Below, in pieces: positions 36,201-51,200 of a DNA stretch of 64,000 bases (position 1 is its first letter; every line of letters starts with the position of its first letter). The notes beneath the pieces are model-generated. The model searched no databases, had not been told where the DNA came from, and saw only the letters and a program-made list of their open reading frames with translations. Origin of the DNA: Struthio camelus (lineage: Eukaryota; Chordata; Aves; Struthioniformes; Struthionidae); contig NC_090942.1 of NCBI RefSeq assembly GCF_040807025.1, forward strand, positions 194,922,247 to 194,986,246. The letters are read 5' to 3'. The translations under genes and the position numbers were made by a program.

Positions 36201-39200
36201 CCTGGTTTTCTTCCCAAGGCATTTCTTATATCTTGAGCAATCTGCTCCATAAACTTCTTCCAGATAAAATAGGTTAGTGTTAGGTCTCCCCCTAGGCAAC
36301 TTTGCCCATTTTGGAAAAATTTTGATATCTCTTTTGAATTTTCCCCAAACTATCAGCATCTTTCTTGTTTATAGTAGGAGCCAACAGCAGCTATGCTTCA
36401 GCATTACTATTAATTGCTTTATAGTTCCAGTAGCAGATTGGAAATGCCAGATAAAATGCAGAGTGCTGAACCAGTATAAACTTCCCTTGCCCATTTGAAT
36501 TTTTTCAAGATATTTTGTTGGGTTAACTCTGAGAAGACAGGTTTCATGTCAGATCATGTATCATCTCTCTGTTCTGTCAGGACTTTATGCCGTATCAGGA
36601 ACCATCTGTTCTCCCATAGCTGGCACAAAGCCACATGAAAGCATAACGACTGCATACATGCTGTTGGGTACTCCAACTAATTCAACAGAAATGTGACTGT
36701 GTATCCCTGCCTGATCCAGATCAGAATTATACTGTAAGATGATTTCATAGTGTACATCTATGCTATTAGTGAGCATGAAAACATAGTCACACTGTTCCAG
36801 CATCAGTTGTACTGGCTCCAAGTAATAGAAGCGATATAACTCTGTACACATCCCAAGGTTATTCTAGCCTTTTTGATAACACTGTAAACTCACAGTTTAT
36901 GTTCTGCTAAATATAAAACATGACCCCCAGATATTTTTCAGTCATTGCTTTCCACAACAGAGTCCATTCCTCCACATTTTGTTCCTAGCTGCATAGCTTT
37001 AGAGTTGGACTCTGTGAAATGCATGCTGTTTGTCTGTTCCTAGGTTACCTATACAATCCACATTACTATGAGTAGGTTTTGTCTCACTCACTTAAGCCCT
37101 CTTAAAGCTAGGCATCTAAGCTAAGCTGGTTATCTACACTTCCTCTGTTGTCAGTAACGGAAGTCCTACCTTACGAATGGATGAATTTTCCTCTGCAACT
37201 GCTTATCTCTTCTGAGGGATCTAAAGTTAGACAGGCTAACTCCCTCTTTTAATATCAGACACCTATATCTGATCTTGTGTACAATGAGAACTTTCCAATA
37301 AAAGTTTTATATTTTGTTTCATCCTCTGATAAGACTATTTCACAGAAAAAGCCAACAGATGAGTCTGAAATTCCCAGTGGTTAGTTCATATCACAATAAA
37401 TAACACCCAAACTGGTATCAAGGAGCTTGCCTACTGTCTATCATTGAAGAATAGGCAAAGACTGCCCATGCAAGCAGGACAAAACACATTTGTGCTCCTA
37501 CGTTAGCTCTTTCAGGTTGGTCATATTGGTTAAATAGGAGGAGAGAATATGTACAGTCCTCATCCATTTAGGACTTTGTTGATAAGCAAGTAAATTCAGT
37601 TTCTAGCACTATCAATAGAGGACCACCAAAGGCATTCTGAGAATTAATATAAAAAGAAAACATGACAGAGGTAACGCTGGGATGGTACCTGCTGGAATCG
37701 GATATCCAGATCAAATGTGATTGGCTCTCGGGGATTACAGATCACTGGTAGGCTGTACTCCTGATGTGGAGCAGTGGTACAGGCTATCAGCTTCACAGTG
37801 TATGTTCCAGAATAGTCACGAACCTGGAGAGAGAGACATGGTTGTTCCAGAAAGATCCTAAATACCAACCTGGGGTAAAAGAAGACACAGAAAGTGAAGG
37901 CTGAGGTTTTACCGCAAAATCTGAAACAAAGCTCCACTGCTGTCCTGGCTGATTGTATGTTGGCTCACTTCGGATGAGGCTGAGGCTAAATGTCAGGCCC
38001 GGGTGATCAGCTGACATGACCATTGACGTTAGAGGTGAAGCTAGAAACAGGTCAAGGGACAGGTTTGTCAACTTTAATATTTTACTGCAGACTCTCAGAA
38101 TCTGAAAAACATTCCCAATTATTCATAAGCCATAATTCCAAAGTTAATATTAGTACCTTTACATGGCACTGGGTTTTATTAACTGAAACTAGCAAATCCA
38201 ATCACAGTCAACATAGCTGTGCCTCCTTGACTCTTGTTCATGTGTATAGGAAACAGTTGCTTCTGGGCTACGCAACCAGAACTGTATGAAGATTAAATTT
38301 AACAGAAGGGTAAAGCAGCAAGAGTGGAATGGCAAGGATCTATAATCTCTCCTATTTTTAATTTCAAATGTCAACCCAGAGAACATAAAATAAATTCTCT
38401 TAGAAGTGTAACTCTCTCAGCTCTGCATGATATGCAAAAAATAACATGCTAGAGAACAGTTATCAAAAAGTGGAATCATTATGAACGAGTTTTAGGGGTT
38501 AATAAAAGCAAGTTAAACTCAATGAGATTTCTTAAAATGATTTTTACCTTCCCATTATTGTTCAGCAGATTTAATTTAGTTAGATAATCTTTTCCATTGC
38601 CAGCATTCATGCTCAGACGTATGTCTGCAGACAGTCTTATACCAATGATTATTCTGAATAAAGGCAGTGGAGTTTAAATGTATTAAATTGCAGGAGCAGG
38701 TCTTTGGCAATGACTAATTGAATGGCAGTAAGAATGTTTTATCAACAGAATGATACAATGATCCTACCAGAACTTTTTTTTACTCTTGGAAACAAGTATA
38801 AATAACATACAAAGGCTGCAAGTTATAAAGGAAATTTTAATGCTAACCAAGTCCAGAGAGGAACGTAAATAGACAGATAATTATAGCTTTTAGATCAAAA
38901 ATGTATGTTTATAGATTCCCTACAGAACAGAATGGCCTAGATCTTCACCTTTCATAAATCAGCTTCTTCATCAAGTGGAACTACCCACTTTGCATCAGAT
39001 TCAGATATATTTCATTAAGTTTGCCATCTGAATACTGTCATTAGCGACAAGTAAGACATTTTAAGTACCTAATAAATCCTCAGCTGCATTGCACAGTACA
39101 TGAAAAACTCAGATTTCTGTAGCAGAAATAAGAAAAATTAACAGTATAAAATTCTGGGGGTAAGGGTGGGGGGTTACTTTATTTTTATTTCTCTTTGTGA

Positions 39201-42200
39201 TACTACCAAAACGTAGATTAAGCTTACCAGAATGGGACATCACAAACAAACCATGAAACCGGGCTTCAGTCTTGAAGTTGACAACCAAGCGCCCCTCTTC
39301 ACTGATACGCATGCTGGTTGGGTAGAGGGAACCTGGCAGCAGAAGGCAATCCACAGAGATCATTTCACTTGCAAATGACAAATAAGTCGCACTTTTACTA
39401 ACAACAGCACTCTTCTACTTCCCCTTGTCCTATCAGCTATGTAGAAAGGGTCCTGCTGATATCTTTTGGGATGACTCAGTATTATTCTCAAGCAAGAATT
39501 GACATAGAGGGGTGTAGAGTTTTCAGGAGTGCTTCATTCTTCCAAGGCATATACAAAACTTCCCTGCAAAGTCACGGCTTAACATATATTATCAAGGACC
39601 CACACAGATGCTCTGCTAGACTGAGGAAAGTCCGCAGCACAGTATATATTTGGATTTGAAGCTCCATCTAAACCTGAGGAAAAACTTCTTTCCTGTGAGG
39701 GTGACAGAGCATTGGAACAGGTTGCCCAGAGAGGTTGTGGAGTCTCCTTCGCTGGAGATATTCAAAACCCATCTGGATGTGATTCTGTGCAACCTGCTCT
39801 AGAGGACCCTGCTTGAGCAAGGAGGTTGGACTAGATGATCTCCAGAGGTCCCTTCCAACCTAAACCATTTTGTGATTCTGTGATTTGGACAATGCACGGT
39901 CTGCTACCAGGTGCTTCTGTTGAGGGGAAAACGCTTTTGTTTTCAATAGGTATTCAATTTGACTCCTACAAATAAAAGCTACTTCAGAGATGCTCTTGAT
40001 CATTGCCTCCCTATATATTGTCCAAGGGCAGCACTCAGCAGCATTGTGGCAGTAGCTGTCAACTATGACTTCCATGGTAGTCTGACTGTGGGTGCCTGAC
40101 TCTGTGAAACTCATTCTGATAATTTCTGGCATGAAGCTCGCCCAAAATATGGACTCCAAATTTCAAGTTACAAGGTTTGTTTATATGTCAAAAGTGGTAT
40201 ATTGCTGTAGCTTGCATCCAAGTCCTTTTTTCTCTAGAACCGTTCAAAGTTCCAGAGTTCAGGCACTTCCTACAATGCTCTTTTACTGAAAGCCAGTGAT
40301 GTGGCATGCTCCTGTGTGCAAGGGCAAGAAGAAAACAGGAATGCTCCTTCACGGATGTGTTAGAAATCTGACACATTCACCAATGGGAATGTGTACCACC
40401 TGTAAAAACTCATCTGCACCAAATACCTATATTGGTCCATTAGAAATTAAAGACCTTGCCTGCATAGCAATTTTAAATATAATTTTTGTAGGACAACTAT
40501 ATGTAACAAGTGCTATGGAAATAAACTGAAAAGTAGCTTACCCCTCCCTGCTCTTGGGGAACAGCTGTCCCTTGTACAAGGCATGGCAGGGAAAAGTGTT
40601 CACTCTATACTGCCCAAATCAGATTAGGGTATGTTGGAGGTCTATCCTCTACTACTGTGTTTACCATGTGTTCTCTGCTTGCCATTTTCAAAGGGAGCTA
40701 TTAATGTTCAGCATCTCCTGATGCTGGCCATCAGCTCCTTAAACAGAGAAAAAAAATTAAAGTGTTAAAGTCAGTAAAATGGGGACACATATGCACCACA
40801 CCACTGCTGAGACCCAGGATTAGCCCAGCTGTTATGCGATGACTAGTATGTCATATGATTTGTGGCATATGGTTTATTCTTCATGCATGGCACGGCATGT
40901 GCTTATTTTCTTATGCAACGCAGATTCCCCCTGCAACTCCTCATTTCCTACTCTTAACATGAGGACAGGAATAGTATCACAATGACTTCTGTAGTTCACA
41001 TATAGAGTATGGAGAAACAAAATTGTTTTTATGCTCACACTGTCGTCCCAACATTGTTAAGTGTACATACTTAATCATAGCTGCCTCCTATATTCTACCT
41101 GAGGTTGGGACAAATATGGAATACCTGAAGCTTAATGAGAGGCACTCCCAAGTAGATTCACACATACAGAACAAAGAAGCTTATAGCTTTAACTACATAT
41201 TTTATTTTTTCCTAAATAGCAGTATGTCACTGTTTTTCTAAAAATATGTTACCTTTTGGCAAAGATAAATTCTATAAATATATAGCTTTACCTGTACAAT
41301 CCTAAATATTTGTCAACAGTATCTATTACACTTACAGAATGTTTTATAGTTCACTACTCTAACACATGGGACAGCTTATACCCATTATATACTTGCTTCT
41401 TTTGAATGTTTCAAAATTAATATGTTTAAAGTAACAAGTTTCTGAGATTGTATGTTCATGGCCAGGCAAAAGTAATAGATATCTCAGAAAAGTTTCAATT
41501 TTTCTCATTAAAAGGCAAACACCTTATGTGACAACAGAATATGAATATATAATGAATATTGAGGTAATGTCGAAGAAAGAAGTAGAAGAAATGTTTTAAT
41601 TTTTGCATGCATACTTGAAACATAAGGAGGCAGTTATCTTTCCTTGAAATAAAAGAACTATTGTTAGCTTAACATGGTTTTCATAAACACCACAACAGAG
41701 AATCTTGAGCACCAGGCAATGACAGGTTGTTTGCAACTAATAATAAATGATATAAAACCTTTTTGTAGTATTAGAATGATTGAAAAATCATCCTTCTGTG
41801 TGCAAATCATACTCTTAGTAATGGAACAAGGAGTCGACACAAAGAAATCCAACACCTACCTTGGAGCTCTGCTTCAGGTGGGCTACCAATCCCATCCTTC
41901 CACAGGATGGCAGTGTCATACACAAAAGTCAGCCGGAGCTCTGACTGTAGGTCAAAATGCTGCCAGCCTCCCACACCCACCGGGGAGTGGAAAACATAAG
42001 AGACATACAAGGGAACTCTCAGGGTGACATAGGACTGCACTAGGTTGAGAACCTATAAAAAGGAAAATGGTTTGTTTAGGTTAGCGGTAGCGAAAGGCAG
42101 AATTCTGTAGGTAATCCTAACGCTCAAGAAAAACAAGACAGAACTTGAACTAACTATTGTGACTGAATCAAATTCTCTCATTTTCCAAATTACAAATGAA

Positions 42201-45200
42201 GAGTAAAGCATCACATTTCACGCAGTTTCAGCTGAACTTACATCCTTTCAAGTTCCTTCTTTGTATTTCAAATGAAATATGCACTCTGGTACACAAAAAA
42301 TTAAATTTTTACTTATTATTCTTGTTCACATTTTGTAAATACCTAAATAAAATGACTACAAAGGAAAGCTATTAGAAAATTTAAAAATATCCTTCTGTGT
42401 TTGCTCTGTCCTTCCCCCTTAGCCAACTATATTGCTTACACTCTTACATTACTCTTCCGTAACAAGCTCTACTAGAAGACCCTGAATTTGCCCTGAGGTC
42501 ATTGCAAGACAGAGTCCTTGGACTGTACTTTTTCATCTCTGGCACTATTTCTTCCTCTGTGCATGGATAGCAGCTAACATACTGCATGTAAACACATAAA
42601 CCATACTATTTATCACAGTCTGGAGAGATTACCTCAAAAGCTTTGAAAGAGTGCTATGTACTATTTAAAAAAAAAGGAGCATTTAAAGAACTTTACAACC
42701 TATATAAAAGACAAATTGTTTCTAGGTCCACCCAGTGGCATGTCAGAAGCGTTGAATGTCGATTACCTTATAGCTACTTTACCTTTCCACATGCCAGATA
42801 AAACCTATAGTCATAATAGAAAACAACAAATTTAACAGAGTTACTGTCCTGCATTTGCTAAATACCCTGAAACAATTAAGGACTTCATTATGGTAAATAT
42901 TTGTGATTTTATATTGTGACTATATACCAAAATATTACCCCAATATTACCCCAAAATTTTATCTTTCAGTATAAGTCAAGTAGCACAAACAGGGGCAAGT
43001 TTATCTTTGGGATACTTGCATTGATACTTATGCGGTTACTTCAGACATGGACTTGCTAAATTGTCCCAAATAAGAACACAGAATTCTTACTTCTATTAAG
43101 ACAAATGGAACTGTGCTGCAACTCTGCAGTAGATCCTGGTTTGTCTTTGATTCAAGAGTAACCTTGGACATCTGCCATTTTCTGGAATGGTAACAAGAGC
43201 CAAAAAAATTTGCTTGCTAAACAAATTTGTCACTACTGAAAGGTCATCCCAGATAAATTATGTTGCCTTTTCTCAGTCTGTTTTTGGTTTACATCTGCAT
43301 CTTGTACAGTAAGAATTAGACATTAAAGTAAAAGATACAAAATTCCATTTGCTTACGAACAAAAAAATACTGCCAATTAAGGTACATGGAAGAAGCTGCA
43401 ATGCATTTCAATTATCCTTTTGAAAAGAAACAAACATAACGCTTAGTGATAATGTAGAGGAGGGCTGGAATATCAGACATGGAGAATTTAATGACCTTGA
43501 GGACTAGAATAGAAATGAGATGAAATTCTGTAAGCATAAAGTATAAGGTAATAGAAACGCATGACAAGGACTTCTGCTGGAAATGAAAGATGTTATTTAG
43601 AAATCGTAGACGATTAAAAAGATTTTGGTATGTGAGTTGATCACATCATAACTACGACCTTCTCACTCTCTTCATGTGCTATGATTCTAAGATAAACTGA
43701 GGAATGGAGTGGAACTGGAAGCATGCATGCCATCATACAGAGCCCCCGTGAGAGTTTCTCTGGACCAGCTTCGATCCCTCATGCTTGAAAAAGTCTAATT
43801 TGCATTGCAGACTGTAGAAAAAGAAATCAACATAAGCATAAGAATGGAAAAATTGTTTTCGGAGAAGAGAATAAAATAGCTGGGTTGTTCAGCTTAGTAC
43901 AGCGAGGGCTGAGAGGAAGTCAGAATTCTGTTCTTATAACCATGTCAGAAGAAGGACTACAGATGATAAAAGATGCTGCTGTCACGGGAACAAATGGACA
44001 TAAGCTGGCCATGACAAAGTCAGCCTAGAAATTAGAAGAATTTCTAACTCTTAGTATGGTGGTATTCAGCAGGAATAGTGAGGCTATGAAATTCTGTTAG
44101 ATTTTAGATGAACTTTCCTAGCACAGGAACCATGTTATGTACAGTTAAAAGTCCTTGACAGCAGCGGCCTGGATACAGTGATGGAAAAAAACCCTTCTAG
44201 TTCTGTCTTATGCCACTTCAAGTATTTGACTTTTCTTTCCAACTTTTACTTGAATGGCAAGTTCTTGGTATCATCCATGTACACAGTACATAAGGCAATC
44301 CATTAACGGGTTTTGTAAGCAACATTTTAGGCTTGTCTTGCCTCCATTCAACAGGGGCATAGTGTTAGTGAGTTCAGTCCATTTGTACTGATAGAAATCC
44401 AGCAGTAGGGAATTCTTTCTGGGGAAAAGTTTGCCTGAAACACTACTGCTTTGTCAAACATAACCACTGCTCTGTGGGAAAATACGCAACCATAGGGCCA
44501 AAGAACTGTCTCCACTTCTCGGATCCTAAAATTTTAAGGCTCTTCTCTCTTAGCAAAACCCCTAAAATATGTTTGGGCAGTAAGCTTGCTTGCCCCACCC
44601 TAGGAATTTATTCATGTTCTTATGAATGTGCATGCACACTTTCATCAATATAGCTGCTCTTATGTGTGATTCATGGTATGTAGGGAGAGGAAACAGTTCT
44701 TGCTACATGAATTGCTTTAATTTTATGCCCGTGAACCCTTCTTCAGGCACTCATTCACAGGTGCGGAGGAAAAACTACAATTCTGATAGCCAGTGAAATT
44801 AATTGAACAAATAGCCTTTATATCCTAAGAGTAACATAAAAGCCATTTCTTGATGAAAAGCAAAACACCATGAGGGGAAGATGTCTCTTCAGTAGGCAGA
44901 AAAGAAATATCTCAAGACATTGTATAGGAAACACAGAGGATCTTTTCAATATAGTTAAAATAACAAAGAAGAAATTCACTGCAGAGGAAAACCGTGTCAG
45001 AGTAAGTGAGCAGAACCCTTCCCCACAAATGACTCAATGGAATGTGTTACATGATGGAGAAGCTCTACTTCTCTGACCCTATTAATAATGTCATTTAGTT
45101 GAACATGTTAAAACATTCTTTCCATTGAGTTATCTTATTTTCCAGCACTGCCTGAAAAGCCTAATGAAAGTAGCCAGCTGTTCATATTTTATCTCAATGT

Positions 45201-48200
45201 GACACTGATGAAACCGAAATGGTAACTTAGAGCTATGTAAGTGCAGGATCAGCTTAACTGTTACAGAGAGACCAAACAGGTGCATTATGCATGTATGCAT
45301 TCTGTGTATAGGAGATTTTAGCAGTTGTATTGATGAACCTTTATTCATTAGCATCAGTTTTGTATAATAAAAAATAAAATTACTTATTAGAGTGGGTTTG
45401 CCTTTTAGCCTTGTGATGCTAGAAGAGAATATAGACTCTACAGCCACACTTGAGCCTAAGCAAAAGAATAAGAAGACTATGGAATTGGGGAAACTGTGTC
45501 TAATATGCTATGACAATGTCATGTCTGGAGAACACAAGAGGATAAAAGGCAAAAATTGTTCCAAGCAAGGAAGAGACTCTTACAACTAATATCTCAGAAA
45601 TGTAGATGGAAAATCATTCAAATAGCTCATCACAAAAATCATGTGTGTAAGGGAAGAACACAATTTGTATGAGACATCAGTGTAGGAACTAGAGGTTCAC
45701 AGACTTTTTTACAAGATAAATTATCAGAGCATAAAGCCTGTTACTGAACACTGACAATTCCCTTTTACAACTTAGGAAATGTTAATGGGGTTTCTATATG
45801 TCATCTTTGTTTGTTCCCCTTGCTGATGGAACTGGAAAACTTCATTAAGTGAAAAAAATAACTGGTTTGAGAATCTGTCATATAGCAAGTGAGCGTATGT
45901 AAAACAAAAAATATTCTCAGTTAAGGCCTTCCGGAGCACAGTCCCTATTTTGCATTTAGTACTGAATTTTTTTTATCTCACTGATTTCTAGAGGGCAGAA
46001 CTTGGCCCAGGAAAATGGTCTTATAACTTTGGGATGTGATCAGTAACAGGAAGAGAGACAGAGACAGAGAGAGAGAGAGAGAGAGAGTGTGCACACACGT
46101 GCGTGTGCGTGCGCGTGTCTATGTGCGTGTGCATGCTCACACTATTAATATTGATAAAATCAGAATCAGAAAGTAGAAATAACATCATTTCATGTTTGAT
46201 ATTGTATCTCCTAATGAACTCAGCTTTCCATGAGGACTGCAATTTTGTCCTCCAAATTATCCTAAGCCTGAATTCCTAATCAATTTACTTGCTGTGTACG
46301 TGAATTTGAGTCGCAAGCTTAACAATGTTATCAGCTGACTGTTTACACAAAAACAATATGGTAAGGCTAAGACTGTGCCCCAAGAAGGCAGTTGGCCAGG
46401 TAGGTCACAAGTGAAATGCAAAGTAGGTTTGTTTAAAGAAGTCTGAATGGAGGTAAGAATGCAATACAGTCCTGAAATACCACCTCCTTAAATGTTTAAC
46501 CTCTGACCTTGTTACACAGCTGCTGCAATAACTTTATAAAAGAGTTTTTTCTTCTTAGCACCTACTAAATTCATCCGTTTGCAGCTGAAGGAAAAAAAAA
46601 AGCTTGAATGCTACTAAATGTCCATGTCAAAGGAATACAACTTATAAGGCAATATATTGATGGTTTATAAATCTATTTCTATATAGGATTCCAAAACTCC
46701 TCAATGCCATAACATGTGTCGCACAAATGACAACTGAATGTATTGGAAGAAACATGTTTGTAGTCTTGGCCAGAAGTAACTTTTTTTTTTTTTTTTAGGA
46801 TAAAACAAACTGCTTAGTTGTACTCAACTACAGTAGCTTCAAGTTATCAATCTGTATGTTAAAATACTTTAGTATATGTTCTTCATCTTGTTGTTTCTGG
46901 CAAAGACTTGCTTAACTAGTTGATTTTAATAAAATTTGTTTGAATGGTAGTTTCCTTGAGTCCCTATGCCAAGTCTGGCAACAGACTGGAACGAGAGAAA
47001 GTAACTTTCACAGATAAATACTTGGCCAGAACCACACAGAAGCCTCTAGATGCCAATCTTCTTAGCTGGAGCAAATAGTTACAACTATAGGAAATGAGAT
47101 CAAATGACACTTCACACTCTATCAAACAAACCTACCCCAATACTTCAATATATACCTCATTAAATAATAATCACTTATTTGGTTTTCACTTTCTGGGTTT
47201 TTTAACATTTCTTTCAAGAATATCTGCCATTTTTCTAGCACCTCTGCTTGAGAACCCGAGATGTCCACAGTACTTGACTCTTACAATGTCTGCGTAAGGT
47301 AAGGTCCAGACAGAGATCACAGCCCAACCTTTATCAACTACCTGAAGATACAGAGAGAATCTCTCCTGTAGGTGAGTTTCATTTTTTTAAGGCCTCACTT
47401 CATCAAGACAGATCTTGAATGTCAGGCTGTGAGTGGAGGTTGTCCTTAAGCTGTTCCTTAAGCTGTACATCTAAATCTGTATTTAGACACATAAATGCCT
47501 GATTTTTCAGATGTGGTGAATATGGCCCGATCCCAGGAACTAAGCATCAAGCTATGTACTGAAAGAAATGCCACATGCAACTCACACAGGGTTTGCTCAT
47601 GCACAGAGTAATTGGGAAAGAGAATGGGTCACATGTGAGAAAAAAAAGAAAACTAAAACCTTCTCTGAATGTATAATGGCAGTTCATGAGTTCATGAGAA
47701 CAAGCTAAGACAGCTGCAGCCTGCAGCAAACACAAGGAGCACTGCCAGAGGAAATACACCAGCTGCAGGTCTCCCACCTCACTTTTTGTTGGCTGAACCT
47801 TGTCTTCTTCCCCTGCTATAGGAGGAGCTCCCATAAAGTGAAGCTCTACATCACCAGGCTCTTGCCACTTGCTTTTGCGATATCTCTCTGTTTGAAGCAG
47901 TGCTATTTTTTGACCACAGACGTACTGGAGAGCTAGAATGGACAGGCAGAATTTGGCCTTAAAGATCTAGCCAAAATCTCTCTGGTAAATTTGAATACCA
48001 AGCTAGTAAATTTGCAGTGGGAGAGGATGCATCTAAGAAAGTTTTTTTAAATTCCTTATCTGTTCTGTCTTTACAGTAGAACTTAGGCTTCCTTTGTGTG
48101 CTACAAGTGAAAGTCATAGCTGCCAGGTTTCCTCTCAGAGAGGAGGATTATTAATTGTTCACTGAAGGAGAAAAAAAGAACAATGGTAACAACCACAGAG

Positions 48201-51200
48201 ACAGGGCAATGACTGCCTCCCCTCTCAGCTGGAGGGGGTCATGTGAAGACAAAGACCAAACTTGGAGAAGAATTAAATGGAGGAGGGGGAAATAAGGAAG
48301 GCAGTGAAGCGCATGCTGGCTGTGGGGCGATGCTTCACTGCAAGAAGTAATTCAGCTTGATATTTCACTTACCACATTGTAACTTCTTAGCCACATCCTA
48401 CACGGCATTAAAGGATGACTTCAGCTGCAGTTCCTTGGCTCTCATGGCTCATGTTCATCTCTACTTTTAAGACAGGGATCTTACCTAAGGCACACAAACC
48501 TTCTGGAGCGTAAAGCAAACACCGCTCTGTTCCTAGGCCACACTACCATTACGCATTCCCTCCACAATCAAATATATAGGGTTTTTTCATTTCCTAAAAT
48601 ATAGGAATGCTTCTTATTTTCTCCTCTGCTGTATCCATGGACATATATAGGTTTTATTTAGACCCACATTTGTCTAAACCAACTACCCAGCCTTTTCTCT
48701 ATAGGGCATAAAAACTTAAAATGGAAAGGATTAAAACCATGTCTTCCTTTCTCTGCACTGTGGGAGAAGTGACTTGCACTACTGACAGGATCAGCTGACA
48801 GCAGCTTGGCAGATCTGTGTGCTTAAGATTGTGTCGTGTGGGAAATAAGAATATATGGATGCATATTGTATGTCTTCCTGGGCATAAAGAGATAATCAAA
48901 GGAACGATGAGTTGAAGAAATGAAATCATTCTGAGAACTGGGGAGACTGCTGTCATTTTTATCTTGTGGGAATGTGGAAGGTTTACACCCCCCACTCACA
49001 TGCCTCCCCTTCCCTGACAGGGTCATGGTTCCAGTGGAATGTATCTGTAGGAGGATCTGCTTGTAGGAGAGGGGCAGCCCCAAGCAGAGGCACCAACAGT
49101 GAGCTTCAAACATCAGGGCAGATACCCTGAATTGGTCTCTGTAACAGATAAGAAAGCAGTATAGAGAAGAAAGCACTAAGATGAGATAGCCACAAAGGTC
49201 CTTCTATCCAAGAAGGGGGCAGGTTCTATGTTGCTCTGGTCTTATATTTTACAGAGTACACAATCTCTAGTGAAAAAGGGAAGAAATGGAAGAAAAAAGG
49301 GAAGACACCTTTAAGTAAGGTGAAATGTAGGCACATAAATATAAAAAGAAGACAAAAACCAGCCTATGTGATTAGGTATCTAAATGTCCATTGGCACCTA
49401 CGTTCATAGTAATAAAACAGCTTTGTCTGCTATTGTACTTGCCCATACGTTTTTTGGGCAACAACACACTGTTCTCACGCGTAAAGCCTCATGCCATTTG
49501 GGACGGATAGACTAAGAATCTGTCCTTTTTAACCTGCTGAGGAGCTGATAAGCAGATGGGTCACGGACAAGACGAATATCCTTTAAAAAGCAGAGCAGGT
49601 AGGGCCATTTCACACAATGGCCTCATCCTTTCTATAGTGGTTCACTAGGTAAGATGCTTCCAGGAGAACGAGCTAGCCTTGCCACACAGCTCTCATCGCG
49701 TGAATGGATGTTACTGAAATAATAAGGTACTGCATTTCTAGCCCTTCCTTCAGCCTACAGGATTATTCCCCAAAGGGACTTTCCGTGCCATAAAATATTG
49801 ATCTTCACAGCTACAGTTCTTGTACTCTGGAGGCTGTGGAGTCAGACAATCTTATACAGGGAAGACCTGGGGATAAACTTTGCAGAGGAGATGCTACATC
49901 TTTTTGATTCCAGGTCACTAAAGATTTCTAAGTATTTTCCAAGGGACACCTGAAGATTTCTCTGGTTTCCTTGTTTTAATCCTCAAACCACTTTCACAGC
50001 TCTGTTCTTTAGCCATCCCATACTGGCAGCTTCTTTTTGCTTCTTGGCCAAGGAATTTTCTACTGGGTAATAAGAGACCACTATGCTGTCGGCACTGAGA
50101 GGTTTTGTTTCACAGTGAGCAAGAGATTAGCAGGGCCAAGCAGCTGGTACTGGACAGTATAGTCCATTGTTATTAGCAGGAAGGCTCTTCACTTTTTTTT
50201 TTTTTTTTTTCAAACTCTGTTTTAAGATAGTTACACCATGACTAATACTAAATAGTCCAGTACTATCAATGTGGTAAGAGCAAACTTTTAGAAGGATCTC
50301 ATTCTAAAAAAAGATCAAGATGGCTTACAATACAGTAAAAGTGGGATGTTTGTCCCAAAATACTGTAAAGCTATATTGGGTGAAAATTCTAGGGAATTTA
50401 AGTGAAAAGAAGTTATTTCTTTAATTTCAATTGGACTAGGGTTTCACGCATAGTCTACTAGCACATAATGGACATTGATAGCTTTAAGAAATAAGATGAG
50501 CTTAGGGGAAGTCTACATATTGTAAAGGAAAAAGGAAGACTTTTCTTTTTAGACTAAATACTAAAACCACTTATTTCTAGCACAGATACATTAAAAGGGA
50601 AGTCTTTCATTTTAAGAACACATTACAGAATCAAATAATAATTTGGTACCTGTCCATCTGTCCCAATGGTGCCTCCACAATCTGTAAGGAGCTCAGACAT
50701 GTCATAATAGCTAACAAATTCCCATAAACAGGCTTCCAGATTCAGATTGCGGTAGAAGCGTAAAGTATTGGAGCCTCTAATTGTTGGGCTGTATTGATAG
50801 GGAATGGTTTCTCCAATCACATCTGGATTTTTCGTAGCATCAGTCAAGAAACCATGGTGAGTCTTTACTTCTGTGTAGTCCAATAGGTTGGAGCATTTAT
50901 GGTTTCCAACTCTAGTTCCATCAGGGCTAAGTGTCAGCTCAAAGTTGGAGAGCTCTCTTGTGGAAATAACTGGCAGCATGCCTAAAAAAGATTAAATTAT
51001 AGCACTATCACAAAATTTCAATGGTCAGAGTTTTCTGATTTAGCCCATAGTTTGCCACCAAACATGCTATGAAGTATTTCTGTATTTTGAACCTACAGTA
51101 ATTAATGTACTATAGAATTCAAATAAAGATACCCTAAGTGTATATGAGAATGTTATCCATAATAATTATGTCTTTATAGTACGATAAAGCAAGTAAAAAA

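Larger units (their letters stand above)
32050..37688 (-). other. FREM2: FREM2 intron
   Basis: 5.6 kb. Contains the nested CR1 cluster (32233-33527), an A22 run (34098-34119) and a TATA-rich tract (34183-34237). The rest is unique AT-rich sequence. Confidence 0.85.
42053..50649 (-). other. FREM2: FREM2 intron (longest in window)
   Basis: 8.6 kb, notably without a recognisable CR1. It contains a GA/GTGC microsatellite (46051-46134) and T runs at 46781-46796 and 50193-50210. No exon or RNA gene seen. Confidence 0.8.
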
